Both the position numbers and the translations under genes were made by a program. The notes under the pieces are model-generated. The model searched no databases and was not told where the DNA came from. It was given only the letters and a program-made list of their open reading frames with translations. A stretch of DNA of 24,587 nucleotides from CAYOHP01 sp964403795 [NCBI: uncultured bacterium]. GTDB lineage: Bacteria; Muiribacteriota; UBA6191; CAZXTJ01. Shown one piece after another: positions 1 through 7,688 of this stretch (the stretch's first letter is position 1; every line of letters starts with the position of its first letter). The DNA lies in the NCBI GenBank assembly GCA_964403795.1, contig CAYOHP010000100.1:1-24587 (forward strand), written 5' to 3'.

Positions 1-468
1 ATGGATCGCCCGGGGATCCCGGCCCACCGCGCCCACCAGGTCGACGGCCTCGGCCCCCGAGTGCTCCACGTTGGCCCGGGTGGTGTCGAAGTGGGTGTTG
101 TTGAGGATCCGCTTGCCGGGGCCTCCCACGATCTCGAAGAGGATGCGCTCGGCGGCCCGGCCCTGGTGGGTCGGGAGCACGAAGGGGAAGCCGGCGATCC
201 GGTCGACGACCTCCCGGAAGTGCTTCCAGGAGCGGCTCCCGGCATAGGACTCGTCGCCTTCCATGAGGCCGGCCCATTGGCGGGCGGACATCGCCGAAGT
301 GCCCGAGTCGGTGAGCAGGTCGATCAGCACGTCGTCGGCATCGAGCAGGAAGAGGTTCTGGGCGGCGGCGGCCAGCTTGGCCTCCCGCTCCTCCCGGGTG
401 GTGAAGCGGAGCGGCTCCACGGACTTGATGCGGAACGGCTCGATGATGGTGCGGAAGCCCTCGTGCAC
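1..468 (-). CDS. tnaA: Tryptophanase (beta-eliminating lyase), 5' part, runs off the left edge
   Basis: The 156 codons present read as the N-terminal third of a PLP-dependent tryptophanase / tyrosine phenol-lyase family enzyme. Near the N-terminus is PFRIKSVEPLRFTTREER. This is followed by NLFLLDADDVLIDLLTDSGT, then MSARQWAGLMEGDESYAGSR and FPFVLPTHQGRAAERILFE, all hallmark blocks of the family. The enzyme splits tryptophan to indole, pyruvate and ammonia in the cytoplasm; tyrosine phenol-lyase is the close alternative and the specificity residues are mostly outside the window. I chose the GTG at 468 because AAGGAGAG lies about 7 bases upstream and no other start is near. It is divergent from the hemerythrin gene, with a sigma-54-like promoter at 537-552. 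The 3' part is missing only because the window ends. Confidence 0.9.
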   Translation of the reverse strand, partial: MHEGFRTIIEPFRIKSVEPLRFTTREEREAKLAAAAQNLFLLDADDVLIDLLTDSGTSAMSARQWAGLMEGDESYAGSRSWKHFREVVDRIAGFPFVLPTHQGRAAERILFEIVGGPGKRILNNTHFDTTRANVEHSGAEAVDLVGAVGRDPRAIH

Positions 469-536
469 GGGTGCCTCTCCTTGTCCGGGTGTCGGCCGGT
501 CCCAGGCCGAGGGCGCGGCGCGCCCGGAAGCCTGCA

Positions 537-552
537 AGCAATCCTCGTGCCG
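537..552 (-). promoter_or_regulatory. Sigma-54 -24/-12 promoter for the tryptophanase gene
   Basis: Read on the minus strand this is CGGCACGAGGATTGCT, matching the sigma-54 consensus TGGCACG-N4-TTGCW at nearly every position, with the required GG-N10-GC spacing. The predicted start of transcription is near 526, about 58 bases before the GTG start. A short dyad, CCGGG-N4-CCCGG at 550-563, overlaps its -24 end. Use of this element is inference from sequence. Confidence 0.6.
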
Positions 553-682
553 GGGTTTCCCGGTGAGCCTCCCCACTCGGCCACGGTTCTGTGTAGTCCA
601 CCTCACCCCCACCCTCTCGCCCCGGGGCCGCCCGACAGGTAGCCTCGGGTCGGGGCGACGACCGAGGTGGAGCGGAGGCGCA

Positions 683-1282
683 GTGCAGGCAACCAGGATC
701 CTGTCCGAGGAGCATCAACTCATCCTGAGGGCCCTGGCCGCAGGCCGAGGCATGGCGGAGCGGCTGCGTCAGGGCGGCGAGGTCCGACGGGCCGACGTCG
801 CGACCCTGGTCGAGTTCGTGCGAGGCTTCGCCGACCGCCACCACCACGCCAAGGAGGAGGAGGTCCTCTTCCCCTGGATGGAAGCCCGGGGGTTCTCCCG
901 GACGTATGGGCCGCTCGCCTGCATGCTGGCCGAGCACGAGAGCGGGCGGCAGCTGGTCCGGGAGATCGAGGCCCTCGGCAAGACCCTCCCGGCCGACCCG
1001 GGGCGCTGCGCCGCCGCCATCGAGATGTTCGCCACCCACCTCGAGCACCACATCGCCAAGGAGGACCAGATGCTCTTCCCGATGGCCGACCGTCTGGGGG
1101 ACGGCGACGGGGAGATCCTCCCCCGCTACGCTTCCGCCCTGCCCGACGCGGCCGTCGCCCTGCGGAAGTACCAGGCCATGGTCCTGGACCTCGAGCGGAG
1201 CTTCCCGGCCAAGGACGAGGAGTGCTCGGCCTGCGGCTGCGGGGGCGGCAAGGACCGGGCGAGGAGAGGAGCGAGGCCATGA
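683..1282 (+). CDS. Hemerythrin (HHE) domain protein with cysteine-rich tail
   Basis: A 199-residue protein with the four-helix hemerythrin fold signature. Likely di-iron ligands lie in EEHQLI, in HHHAKEEEVLFPWME, in CMLAEHESGRQL, and in HLEHHIAKEDQMLFPMAD. Bacterial hemerythrin-like proteins of this type bind O2 or NO, or help repair Fe-S or di-iron centres. The C-terminus carries ECSACGCGGG, a cysteine cluster that is not part of the hemerythrin core and could bind metal. The GTG start at 683 follows GGAGG at 674-678; longer versions of the frame run back into the divergent gene and are unlikely. Its stop overlaps the next start as ATGA (1279-1282), so it is translationally coupled to the selenocysteine gene. 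No clear promoter was found in the 469-682 gap for this strand. Confidence 0.85.
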   Translation: MQATRILSEEHQLILRALAAGRGMAERLRQGGEVRRADVATLVEFVRGFADRHHHAKEEEVLFPWMEARGFSRTYGPLACMLAEHESGRQLVREIEALGKTLPADPGRCAAAIEMFATHLEHHIAKEDQMLFPMADRLGDGDGEILPRYASALPDAAVALRKYQAMVLDLERSFPAKDEECSACGCGGGKDRARRGARP

Positions 1283-1818
1283 GTCGCGTGGGCCAGCCTG
1301 CGGTCCCGTTTGCCCTGGAGGACGCGGAGGGGCGGGTCCACCGGCTCGAGGACTTCCGGGGGCGCTGGCTGCTCCTGGTCTTCCACCGGCACCTGGGCTG
1401 ACTGCCCTGCCGGGCGCACCTCTCGCAGTTGCGGGAACACGAGGCCGAACTGGGGGAGAAGGGAATCGAGGTCGTGGTCGTGACCTTCGAGGCCGGGCTG
1501 CTGGCCCGGGCCTATGTCGAGGACACCGGCCTGCGCTGGCCCCTGCTGGTCGACCGGGACCGGAGCCTCTATCGCGCCTACTCCATGCTCGAGGCTTCCT
1601 TCTGGGATCTCTGGGGCCCGTCGACCTGGATCGCCTACGCCCGGGAACTCCTGCGGGGCCGGCAGCTGGTGGCGAGCTCCGGGGACGCGTTCCAGCGGGG
1701 CGGCGACGTGCTCGTCGACCCGGAGGGCATCGTCCGGCTCCACCACGTCGGGACCGGTCCGGCCGACCGGCCCGAGCCCGCGACCCTGCTGGCCGCCGTC
1801 CCGGGTGGGTGGACGTGA
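1279..1818 (+). CDS. Selenocysteine-containing peroxiredoxin-like (AhpC/TSA, thioredoxin-fold) protein
   Basis: The frame opens with ATG at 1279, contains one in-frame TGA at 1399-1401 (codon 41), and continues to 1818, giving 179 residues. The part before the TGA (VPFALEDAEGRVHRLEDFRG, then WLLLVFHRHLG) is the typical start of an AhpC/TSA or PRXL2-like thioredoxin fold. The part after it (LPCRAHLSQLREHEAELGEK, then VDRDRSLYRAYSM) is the remainder. The TGA sits exactly where such proteins have the first cysteine of CxxC, so the active site would be U-L-P-C (Sec41, Cys44). This is the known pattern of bacterial peroxiredoxin-like selenoproteins. A plain stop with a new start at TTG 1429 would leave a headless fold, so I favour selenocysteine. 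The likely role is thiol-based peroxide or peroxynitrite removal beside the hemerythrin. A pipeline will call this as two fragments or miss its N-terminus. Confidence 0.8.
1399..1401 (+). other. Recoded UGA (selenocysteine) codon
   Basis: This TGA is the only in-frame interruption of the peroxiredoxin-like frame. It falls at the redox-active cysteine position, giving U-x-x-C with the cysteine codon at 1408-1410. Coding character (G/C-ending codons, family match) is unchanged on both sides. A sequencing error or a C-to-stop mutation is the alternative. Confidence 0.75.
1406..1435 (+). promoter_or_regulatory. Possible bacterial SECIS hairpin
   Basis: Directly after the UGA, CCUGC (1406-1410) can pair with GCGGG (1431-1435, one U-G pair) and GCG (1414-1416) with CGC (1424-1426). 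The apical loop would be 1417-1423, 16-22 bases from the UGA, which is within the distance used by bacterial SECIS elements. The loop lacks the early G that most have and the internal loop is large, so this is only a weak candidate; other pairings are possible. Confidence 0.25.
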
Positions 1819-1893
1819 GGAACCCCACATCGCCTCGACCCTCGAATGTACGTTTGTCTACAGTCCGACCCGAACCCGACGGGAGGGCGCTCC

Positions 1894-2547
1894 GTGCATC
1901 GTGACGACGAGGTCCGCACCATCGAGCCGACGCCAGACCCGCCGTCCACACCGGGGGCGGCTCCCGAGTCCTCGTCCGTGGCCCGCCGCGGCTTCCTCGA
2001 GTCGGCTTCGACGGTCGCCATGTTCGGGGGCCTCGTCGCCAGCTACGGGACCTTCGCCGCCATGGCCGGGCGCTTCCTCTATCCCCTGAAGCCCCGCGAC
2101 CGGTCCTGGCTCTACGTCACCGAGGTCTCCCGCCTGAAGCCGGGGGAGTCCCTCGTCTACGTGGCCCCGACCGGGGAGAAGATCGCGATCGCCCGCCGCA
2201 GCGGGACCGGCAAGGTGGAGGACTTCCTGGCGCTTTCCAGCGTCTGTCCCCATCTCGGCTGCCAGGTCCACTGGCAGGGAGCCCAGAACCGTTTCTTCTG
2301 CCCGTGCCACAACGGGGTCTTCGATCCCACCGGCAAGGCGATGGAAGGTCCCCCCGCCGAGGCCGGCCAGAGCCTGCCGAACTTTCCCCTGAAGATCGAG
2401 GGTTCGCTCCTCTACATCCTCGTCCCCATCACCCGCCTTGCTTCGGCCGCCCCCGGAGCCGACGCCGGTCGGATCGAGGCCCCGGGTGGCCCGGACGGAC
2501 CCGGCAAAGACCCTTGTCTCTACGGCAGGGGCGGGATCGAGGTCTGA
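1894..2547 (+). CDS. Rieske iron-sulfur protein of a quinol-oxidising bc-type complex
   Basis: A 217-residue protein. It begins with a Tat-type signal and membrane anchor (ARRGFLESAST followed by a hydrophobic stretch, residues 30-62). The Rieske domain binds a 2Fe-2S cluster through C118-P-H120 of the CPHLGC box and C136-P-C138-H139 of the CPCHNG box; C123 and C138 form the usual disulfide. The C-terminal tail of about 30 residues is rich in Gly and Pro. It would take electrons from quinol at the outer face of the membrane, working with the cytochrome b encoded 2 bases downstream. The GTG at 1894 is chosen because GGGAGG sits 7 bases upstream; an upstream ATG at 1846 has no ribosome-binding site and precedes no conserved sequence. 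The next genes suggest that the electrons go to an octahaem cytochrome rather than to cytochrome c1. Confidence 0.92.
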   Translation: MHRDDEVRTIEPTPDPPSTPGAAPESSSVARRGFLESASTVAMFGGLVASYGTFAAMAGRFLYPLKPRDRSWLYVTEVSRLKPGESLVYVAPTGEKIAIARRSGTGKVEDFLALSSVCPHLGCQVHWQGAQNRFFCPCHNGVFDPTGKAMEGPPAEAGQSLPNFPLKIEGSLLYILVPITRLASAAPGADAGRIEAPGGPDGPGKDPCLYGRGGIEV

Positions 2548-2549
2548 CC

Positions 2550-3599
2550 ATGGAAACCCTCTTCGCCTGGTTCCGCGAGCGCCTCCCGATCTCGGTCGAG
2601 CACGTGCGGGAGCTCACCAACGAGCCGGTCCCCAACCATCTGAAGCGCTGGTGGTTTTGCCTGGGCGGCACGCCCGCCTACCTGTTCGTGGTCCAGATCG
2701 TCACCGGGATCCTGCTGGCGGTCTACTACGAGCCCTCGCCGCAGACCGCCTGGGAGTCGATCCGGGTCATCACCCATGACACGGCCTACGGCTGGTACCT
2801 CCGGGGCGTCCACAAGTGGGGCGCCACGTTGATGATCGCGGCCGTGATCCTCCACCAGATGCGGGTCTACTTCACCGGCGCCTACCGCAAGCCCCGCGAG
2901 ATCAACTGGATGATCGGGATGTGCCTGCTCTGCTGCACCCTGGTGGCCGGCTTCACCGGCTACAGCCTGGTCTACGAGCAGCTCTCCTACTGGGGCGCCA
3001 CGGTAGGCGCCAACATCGCCGAGACGGTGCCTGTGGTCGGGGGCTTCGCCAAGCGCATGCTGCTCGCCGGCGACGTCTACAACGAGGCCACCCTGCCCCG
3101 CTTCTTCATCCTGCACGCCGCGGTGCTCCCGGTGGTGATGATCCTGCTGCTGGGCATGCACATCGCCGTGCTCCGTCTGCAAGGCGTCACCGAGTTCCGG
3201 TTCCAGGACGAGAAGGACGACGAGCCTCACCACTTCTCGTTCTTCCCGGACCACTTCTACACCGAGATCATCATGGGCCTGGTCCTGATGATCCTGCTCT
3301 CGACGCTCGCCACCATCATCCCGGCCCACATGGGGCCTCGGGCCGATCCCCTGACCACCCCCGAGATCATCAAGCCGGAGTGGTTCTTCTACGTGGTCTT
3401 CCGGTGGCTGAAGCTCTTCTCGGGGACGTTCGCGGTCCTCTCCACCGGCCTCATCGTCTTCCTCATGTTCGTCTGGCCCTTCATCGACGAGTGGCTCCGC
3501 CGCCACGTCGAGATCGAGGAGCCGAGCGTCTGGATCGGGATCGTCGCAGTCCTCACCATCATCGGCCTGACCGTCTGGGAGGCGGCGGTCCGGCACTGA
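2550..3599 (+). CDS. Cytochrome b, b6-type, of the Rieske/cytochrome b complex
   Basis: A 349-residue membrane protein with a cytochrome b6 core plus part of subunit IV. Haem b ligands are visible as H88 and H102 (HKWGATLMIAAVILH), then H189 and H204. The 15-residue spacing of the second pair is that of b6 rather than mitochondrial cytochrome b (14). Cys37 in WWFCLGG lies at the position that in b6 binds the covalent extra haem c(i/n). PEWF at 276-279 is the quinol-oxidation (Qo) motif, usually PEWY. Further hydrophobic helices follow after residue 280. It directly follows the Rieske gene and precedes the octahaem cytochrome, 19 bases apart, so all three are likely one operon and one complex. 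The expected role is quinol oxidation with charge separation across the membrane. Confidence 0.92.
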   Translation: METLFAWFRERLPISVEHVRELTNEPVPNHLKRWWFCLGGTPAYLFVVQIVTGILLAVYYEPSPQTAWESIRVITHDTAYGWYLRGVHKWGATLMIAAVILHQMRVYFTGAYRKPREINWMIGMCLLCCTLVAGFTGYSLVYEQLSYWGATVGANIAETVPVVGGFAKRMLLAGDVYNEATLPRFFILHAAVLPVVMILLLGMHIAVLRLQGVTEFRFQDEKDDEPHHFSFFPDHFYTEIIMGLVLMILLSTLATIIPAHMGPRADPLTTPEIIKPEWFFYVVFRWLKLFSGTFAVLSTGLIVFLMFVWPFIDEWLRRHVEIEEPSVWIGIVAVLTIIGLTVWEAAVRH

Positions 3600-3618
3600 C
3601 CGACGGGAGCCTTACACC

Positions 3619-5325
3619 GTGAGCCTCGAAGCCAAGCGGTTCGTCATCGCAGTCCTGGGCCTGCTCTTCCTCACCAGCCTCCTGTTCGTGCAGTGGATGG
3701 AGGTGGCCCGCAAGCACGAGGAAGTGGGGCTCGTGCCACCCCACATCTCGGTGCCTGCGGATTCCAAGGCCTGCGTGGACTGCCACGCCCAGACCACGCC
3801 CGGCATCGTCGACCACTGGAAGGACAGCACCCACGCCCGCACCGGGGTCGGGTGCCTGGCCTGCCACCAGGCCGCCGCCGCCGACGCCGACGGGTTCGAC
3901 CACTTCGGCAAGCGGGTGGCCACCATCGTGACCCCCGGCGATTGCTCCCGGTGCCACACCGCCGAAGCCGCCGAGTTCCAGGCCAGCCACCACGCCAAGG
4001 CCGGGAACATCCTGGCCTCGCTCGACAACTTCCTGGCGGAGACGGTCGAGGGCTCCAGGGCCGCCTTCAACCCCCACGCTCCCACCCCCGGCAAGGCCAT
4101 CGACAAGGTGAACGGGATGGCCAGCGCCAACTCGGGCTGCCTCCAGTGCCACGGCTCCAAGGTCGCCCTGATCGGGACCGACGGCAAGACCATCACGGTC
4201 GACGACCTGAAGCCCGGACCCGATGGCGCCCCGACCAACCTCGATGCGGTGGGACGCATCGCCAAGAGCTCGGACGGCAAGCCCCTCTTCCATTCGGGGA
4301 GCTGGCCCAACACCGGGATCGGACGCCTGAACCTGGACGGGTCGAAGGGCTCGTGCTCGGCCTGCCACTCCCGGCATGACTTCTCCCCTCGCCGGGCCAG
4401 GCAACCCGAGAACTGCGGCAAGTGCCACCTCGGGCCCGACCATCCCCAGAAGGAGATCTACGAGGAGTCGAAGCACGGCGTCGCCTACCGGGACCTCCGG
4501 GAGAAGATGAACCTCGACTCCAAGGACTGGGTGCTCGGGAAGGACTACTCCCAGGCCCCCACCTGCGCCACCTGCCACATGTCCGGCAACCTCCGGAACG
4601 ACGGCAAGATCACCCATGACCCGGGCGAGCGGATCTCCTGGACCAACCGGCCGCCGATCAGCGTGGTCATGGACACCGACGCCGCCCACAAGATCGTCAC
4701 CGAGACCGATCCGGCCAAGCGGGCCGCCCAGATCTCGGACACCGCCGAGGCCAAGCGCAACCGCATGAAGCAGGTCTGCTCGCACTGCCACGCCAAGCCG
4801 TACGTCGACTCGTTCTACCAGCAGTACGACGACTTCGTGGTCCTCTACAACGAGAAGTTCGCCCGCCCCGGCACCGCCATCATGAAGGCCCTGCTCGACC
4901 AGGGGCTCCGCACCAAGACGGAGTTCGACGAGGAGATCGAGTGGACCTGGTTCTACCTCTGGCACCACGAGGGCCGGAGGGCGCGCCACGGCGCTTCGAT
5001 GATGGCCCCCGACTACGCCCACTGGCACGGGATGTACGAGGTCGCCGAGCGCTTCTACATGGAACTCGTGCCCCAGGCCCGGGAACTCTGCGAAAGGGCG
5101 ATGCACGCCGGCAAGGAAACGCAGGCCAAGGCCGTGCTCACGGTCCTCGACGGGATCCTGGCCCGACCCGAGCACCAGTGGTTCGAGAAGGGCTCCGAGG
5201 CTGAGATGCTGGCGATCCAGAGAGGTATGCAGGGCCGCTACGGCGCTTCCGCCGCCCCGGGCGGGACCGCTGGCCCGGCACCGGGCGTCGCCCCCTCGCC
5301 GGCACCCGCGCCCGGCGGACACTGA
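3619..5325 (+). CDS. Octahaem cytochrome c, hydroxylamine oxidoreductase (HAO) family
   Basis: A 568-residue protein with one N-terminal membrane segment (residues 7-25). It has exactly eight CxxCH haem sites: 52-56, 79-83, 109-113, 174-178 (CLQCHGSK), 246-250, 266-270, 316-320 and 387-391. The spacing and the C-terminal block RRARHGASMMAPDYAHWHG are typical of the HAO family. In ammonia oxidisers these enzymes oxidise hydroxylamine. In nitrate-ammonifying bacteria that lack NrfA, homologues beside nap genes are thought to reduce nitrite. Next to NapA here, nitrite reduction (or NO/hydroxylamine chemistry) is the better guess. Whether the crosslinking tyrosine of true HAO is present needs an alignment. 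The tail (5226-5325) is a low-complexity Ala/Pro/Gly linker. Start is GTG 3619 with GGGAG upstream. Confidence 0.88.
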   Translation: MSLEAKRFVIAVLGLLFLTSLLFVQWMEVARKHEEVGLVPPHISVPADSKACVDCHAQTTPGIVDHWKDSTHARTGVGCLACHQAAAADADGFDHFGKRVATIVTPGDCSRCHTAEAAEFQASHHAKAGNILASLDNFLAETVEGSRAAFNPHAPTPGKAIDKVNGMASANSGCLQCHGSKVALIGTDGKTITVDDLKPGPDGAPTNLDAVGRIAKSSDGKPLFHSGSWPNTGIGRLNLDGSKGSCSACHSRHDFSPRRARQPENCGKCHLGPDHPQKEIYEESKHGVAYRDLREKMNLDSKDWVLGKDYSQAPTCATCHMSGNLRNDGKITHDPGERISWTNRPPISVVMDTDAAHKIVTETDPAKRAAQISDTAEAKRNRMKQVCSHCHAKPYVDSFYQQYDDFVVLYNEKFARPGTAIMKALLDQGLRTKTEFDEEIEWTWFYLWHHEGRRARHGASMMAPDYAHWHGMYEVAERFYMELVPQARELCERAMHAGKETQAKAVLTVLDGILARPEHQWFEKGSEAEMLAIQRGMQGRYGASAAPGGTAGPAPGVAPSPAPAPGGH

Positions 5326-5344
5326 TCCCGGGAGGCCGACGACC

Positions 5345-7681
5345 ATGAAGCGTCGCGAACTGATCGAACTGTTCGGAGCCCTGGGGATCGCCGCCTTCTC
5401 GCCGAGCCACCTCGAGGAGGCCGAGGCGGCCCGCTCGGGATCGGAGACTCCCGGCCCCGACGTGGTGTGGGACAAGGCCCCCTGCCGGTACTGCGGCACC
5501 GGCTGCGGGGTCGAGGTCGGGGTGGAAGGCGGCAAGGTGGTGGCGGTCCGCGGAGACCCGCTGGCCCCGGTGAACCAGGGGCTCCTCTGCGTGAAGGGCT
5601 ACCACCTGCCGGGGATGCTCTACGGCGAGGATCGCCTCACCCACCCCATGCGGCGCCATCCGGACGGGCGCCTGGAGCGGATCTCCTGGGACGCGGCCCT
5701 GGAGCTGATCGCCACCGAGTACCGGAAGGCGATCGAGACCGCCGGCCCGGGCGCGGTCGGGATGTACGGGTCCGGCCAGTGGACCGTCTACGACGGCTAC
5801 GCGGCCCTGAAGTGGGTCAAGGCCGGGATGCGCTCCAACCACCTCGAGGCCAATGCCCGCCTCTGCATGGCCAGCGCGGTGGTCGGGTTCCTGACCCAGT
5901 TCCAGAGCGACGAGCCCATGGGTTGCTACGACGACTTCGAGGCCGGCGACGACTTCGTACTCTGGGGCAACAACATGGCGGAGATGCACCCGGTGCTCTT
6001 CAGCCGGATCCTCGAGACCCGGCGCAAGCGGCCCGGCGTGCGGATCCTCGAGCTGGCCACCCGGCGCACCGCCACCAGCGACTTCGCCGACGCCTACATC
6101 CAATTCCGGCCCGGCAGCGACCTGGCGATCGCCAACGGGATCCTGAACCTGCTCTTCGCCGAGGGCAGGGTGGACGAGGCCTTCCTCGCCGAGAACGTGG
6201 TGTTCCGGAGGGGCATCGAGGACCTGGAGAAGATCGGCTACGGCTGCACCGGCGACCAGGCGGAGCGCTACACCTTCGTCGACAGTCCCTCGCCGGCGTC
6301 CAGGGAGGAGGTGACGGCCTTCCTCGCCGAGTACACCCCGGCCCGGGTCGCCGAGCTCTCCGGGGTCGATCCCGGCCAGCTCCGGCTCCTGGCCGACGCC
6401 TACGGCGACCCGAAGCGGGGCACCGTCAGCCTCTGGTGCATGGGCGTGAACCAGCACACCCGCGGTACCTGGATGAACAACCTGCTGAACGACCTTCACC
6501 TGGTCACCGGCAAGATCTCCCGGCCCGGGAACAACCCCTTCAGCCTGACCGGGCAGCCTTCGGCCTGCGGCACGGTCCGGGAGGTCGGGACCCTGGCCAA
6601 CCGGCTCCCCGCCGACATGGTGGTCACCAACGACGAGCACCGGGCCAAGGCCGAATCGATCTGGGGCCTGCCGGCCGGCACCCTGCCCGCCAAGCCGGGC
6701 CACCACACCATCGACATGTTCCGGGCCTTCGGCCGCGGGGAGATCAAGGCCCTGTGGATCCAGACCACCAACCCCTGGGTCAGCCTGCCCCACCTGAACC
6801 GCTACCAGCGCAAGCCGGGGGACGGCCGCTTCCTGGTCGTCTCCGACATCTACCCGACGCCCACCACCGACGTCGCCGACCTGATCCTGCCCTCGGCGGC
6901 CTGGGTGGAGCGGGAGGGCATCTTCGGGAACACCGAGCGCCGGACCCAGCACTGGAGGAAGATGGTCGAGCCGCCCGGAGAGGCCCGGGAGGACGCCTGG
7001 CAGATCGTCGAGGTAGCGCGGCGCATGGGGATGGGTCACCTCTTCCCCTGGGAGGGCGACTGGCACCGCCCCATGTTCGAGGAGTACCGGAAGTTCACGC
7101 TGGGCACCGGCAAGGACCTGGCGAGCTACCAGGAGCTGCTGGCGGCCCGGGGCCTCCGGTGGCCCGTGGTCCAGGGCAAGGAGACCCGCTACCGGTACGC
7201 GGCCGGGCACGACCCCTTCGTGAAGAAGGCCAAGGGCGTCCACTTCTACAAGGCCAAGGGCTTCGGCGAGAAGGCGGCCTTCTTCCTGCGCCCCTGGCAG
7301 CCCCCTGCCGAGTCCCCCGACGCCGAGTACCCGTTCTGGCTCTCGACCGGCCGGGTCCTCGAACACTGGCACACCGGCTCCATGACCCGGCGGGTCAAGC
7401 CGCTCCACCAGGCGGTGCCCTCGGCCTACGTCGAGTTGAACCGTGCCGACGCGCTGCAGCTCGGGATCCAGTCCGGGTCGGAGGTCCGTCTGGTCAGTCG
7501 ACGCGGCTCGCTGGTGCTCCGGGCCGAGGTGGACGGGCGCGGCAAGCCGCCGCGTGGCTCGGTCTTCGTGCCCTTCTTCGACGAGGGGCTGCTCGCCAAT
7601 CTGTTGACCCTGGACGCCATGGACAACCTCTCCTACGAACCGGACTACAAGAAGTGTGCGGTCCGGATCGAGAAGACCTGA
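5345..7681 (+). CDS. napA: Periplasmic nitrate reductase, catalytic subunit
   Basis: A 778-residue molybdopterin enzyme. It has a Tat-like leader (MKRRELIELFGALGIAAFS). A 4Fe-4S site follows at C47, C50, C54 and C82, with the conserved lysine K84 in CVKG. The Mo-ligand cysteine is C174 in NARLCMASAVVGF, followed by the NapA block DEPMGCYDDFE. Later blocks (MGVNQHTRGTWMNN, GKISRPGNNPFSLTGQPSAC, ADLILPSAAWVEREGIFGN) match NapA rather than formate dehydrogenase, and cysteine rather than selenocysteine is at the Mo site. It reduces nitrate to nitrite in the periplasm. It lies 19 bases after the octahaem cytochrome gene and 7 bases before a NapB-like gene. No napC, napGH or napD is visible, so the Rieske/cytochrome b pair may supply the electrons. 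Length is slightly shorter than the roughly 830 of enteric NapA. Confidence 0.95.
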   Translation: MKRRELIELFGALGIAAFSPSHLEEAEAARSGSETPGPDVVWDKAPCRYCGTGCGVEVGVEGGKVVAVRGDPLAPVNQGLLCVKGYHLPGMLYGEDRLTHPMRRHPDGRLERISWDAALELIATEYRKAIETAGPGAVGMYGSGQWTVYDGYAALKWVKAGMRSNHLEANARLCMASAVVGFLTQFQSDEPMGCYDDFEAGDDFVLWGNNMAEMHPVLFSRILETRRKRPGVRILELATRRTATSDFADAYIQFRPGSDLAIANGILNLLFAEGRVDEAFLAENVVFRRGIEDLEKIGYGCTGDQAERYTFVDSPSPASREEVTAFLAEYTPARVAELSGVDPGQLRLLADAYGDPKRGTVSLWCMGVNQHTRGTWMNNLLNDLHLVTGKISRPGNNPFSLTGQPSACGTVREVGTLANRLPADMVVTNDEHRAKAESIWGLPAGTLPAKPGHHTIDMFRAFGRGEIKALWIQTTNPWVSLPHLNRYQRKPGDGRFLVVSDIYPTPTTDVADLILPSAAWVEREGIFGNTERRTQHWRKMVEPPGEAREDAWQIVEVARRMGMGHLFPWEGDWHRPMFEEYRKFTLGTGKDLASYQELLAARGLRWPVVQGKETRYRYAAGHDPFVKKAKGVHFYKAKGFGEKAAFFLRPWQPPAESPDAEYPFWLSTGRVLEHWHTGSMTRRVKPLHQAVPSAYVELNRADALQLGIQSGSEVRLVSRRGSLVLRAEVDGRGKPPRGSVFVPFFDEGLLANLLTLDAMDNLSYEPDYKKCAVRIEKT

Positions 7682-7688
7682 GGTTCCG

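Noticed and set aside
578-593. A possible ninth sigma-54 element (CGGCCACGGTTCTGTG) upstream of the 683 hemerythrin operon
   Set aside because: The -12 dinucleotide is GT instead of the near-invariant GC and the -24 half is poor; not called.
1429-1818. Separate short gene starting at TTG 1429
   Set aside because: It would begin inside the thioredoxin fold after the active site; read-through of the TGA gives a complete family member with its own ribosome-binding site.
5345-7681. Formate dehydrogenase with selenocysteine
   Set aside because: The Mo-ligand position is a cysteine codon within the NapA-specific block CMASAVVGF and no in-frame TGA is present.
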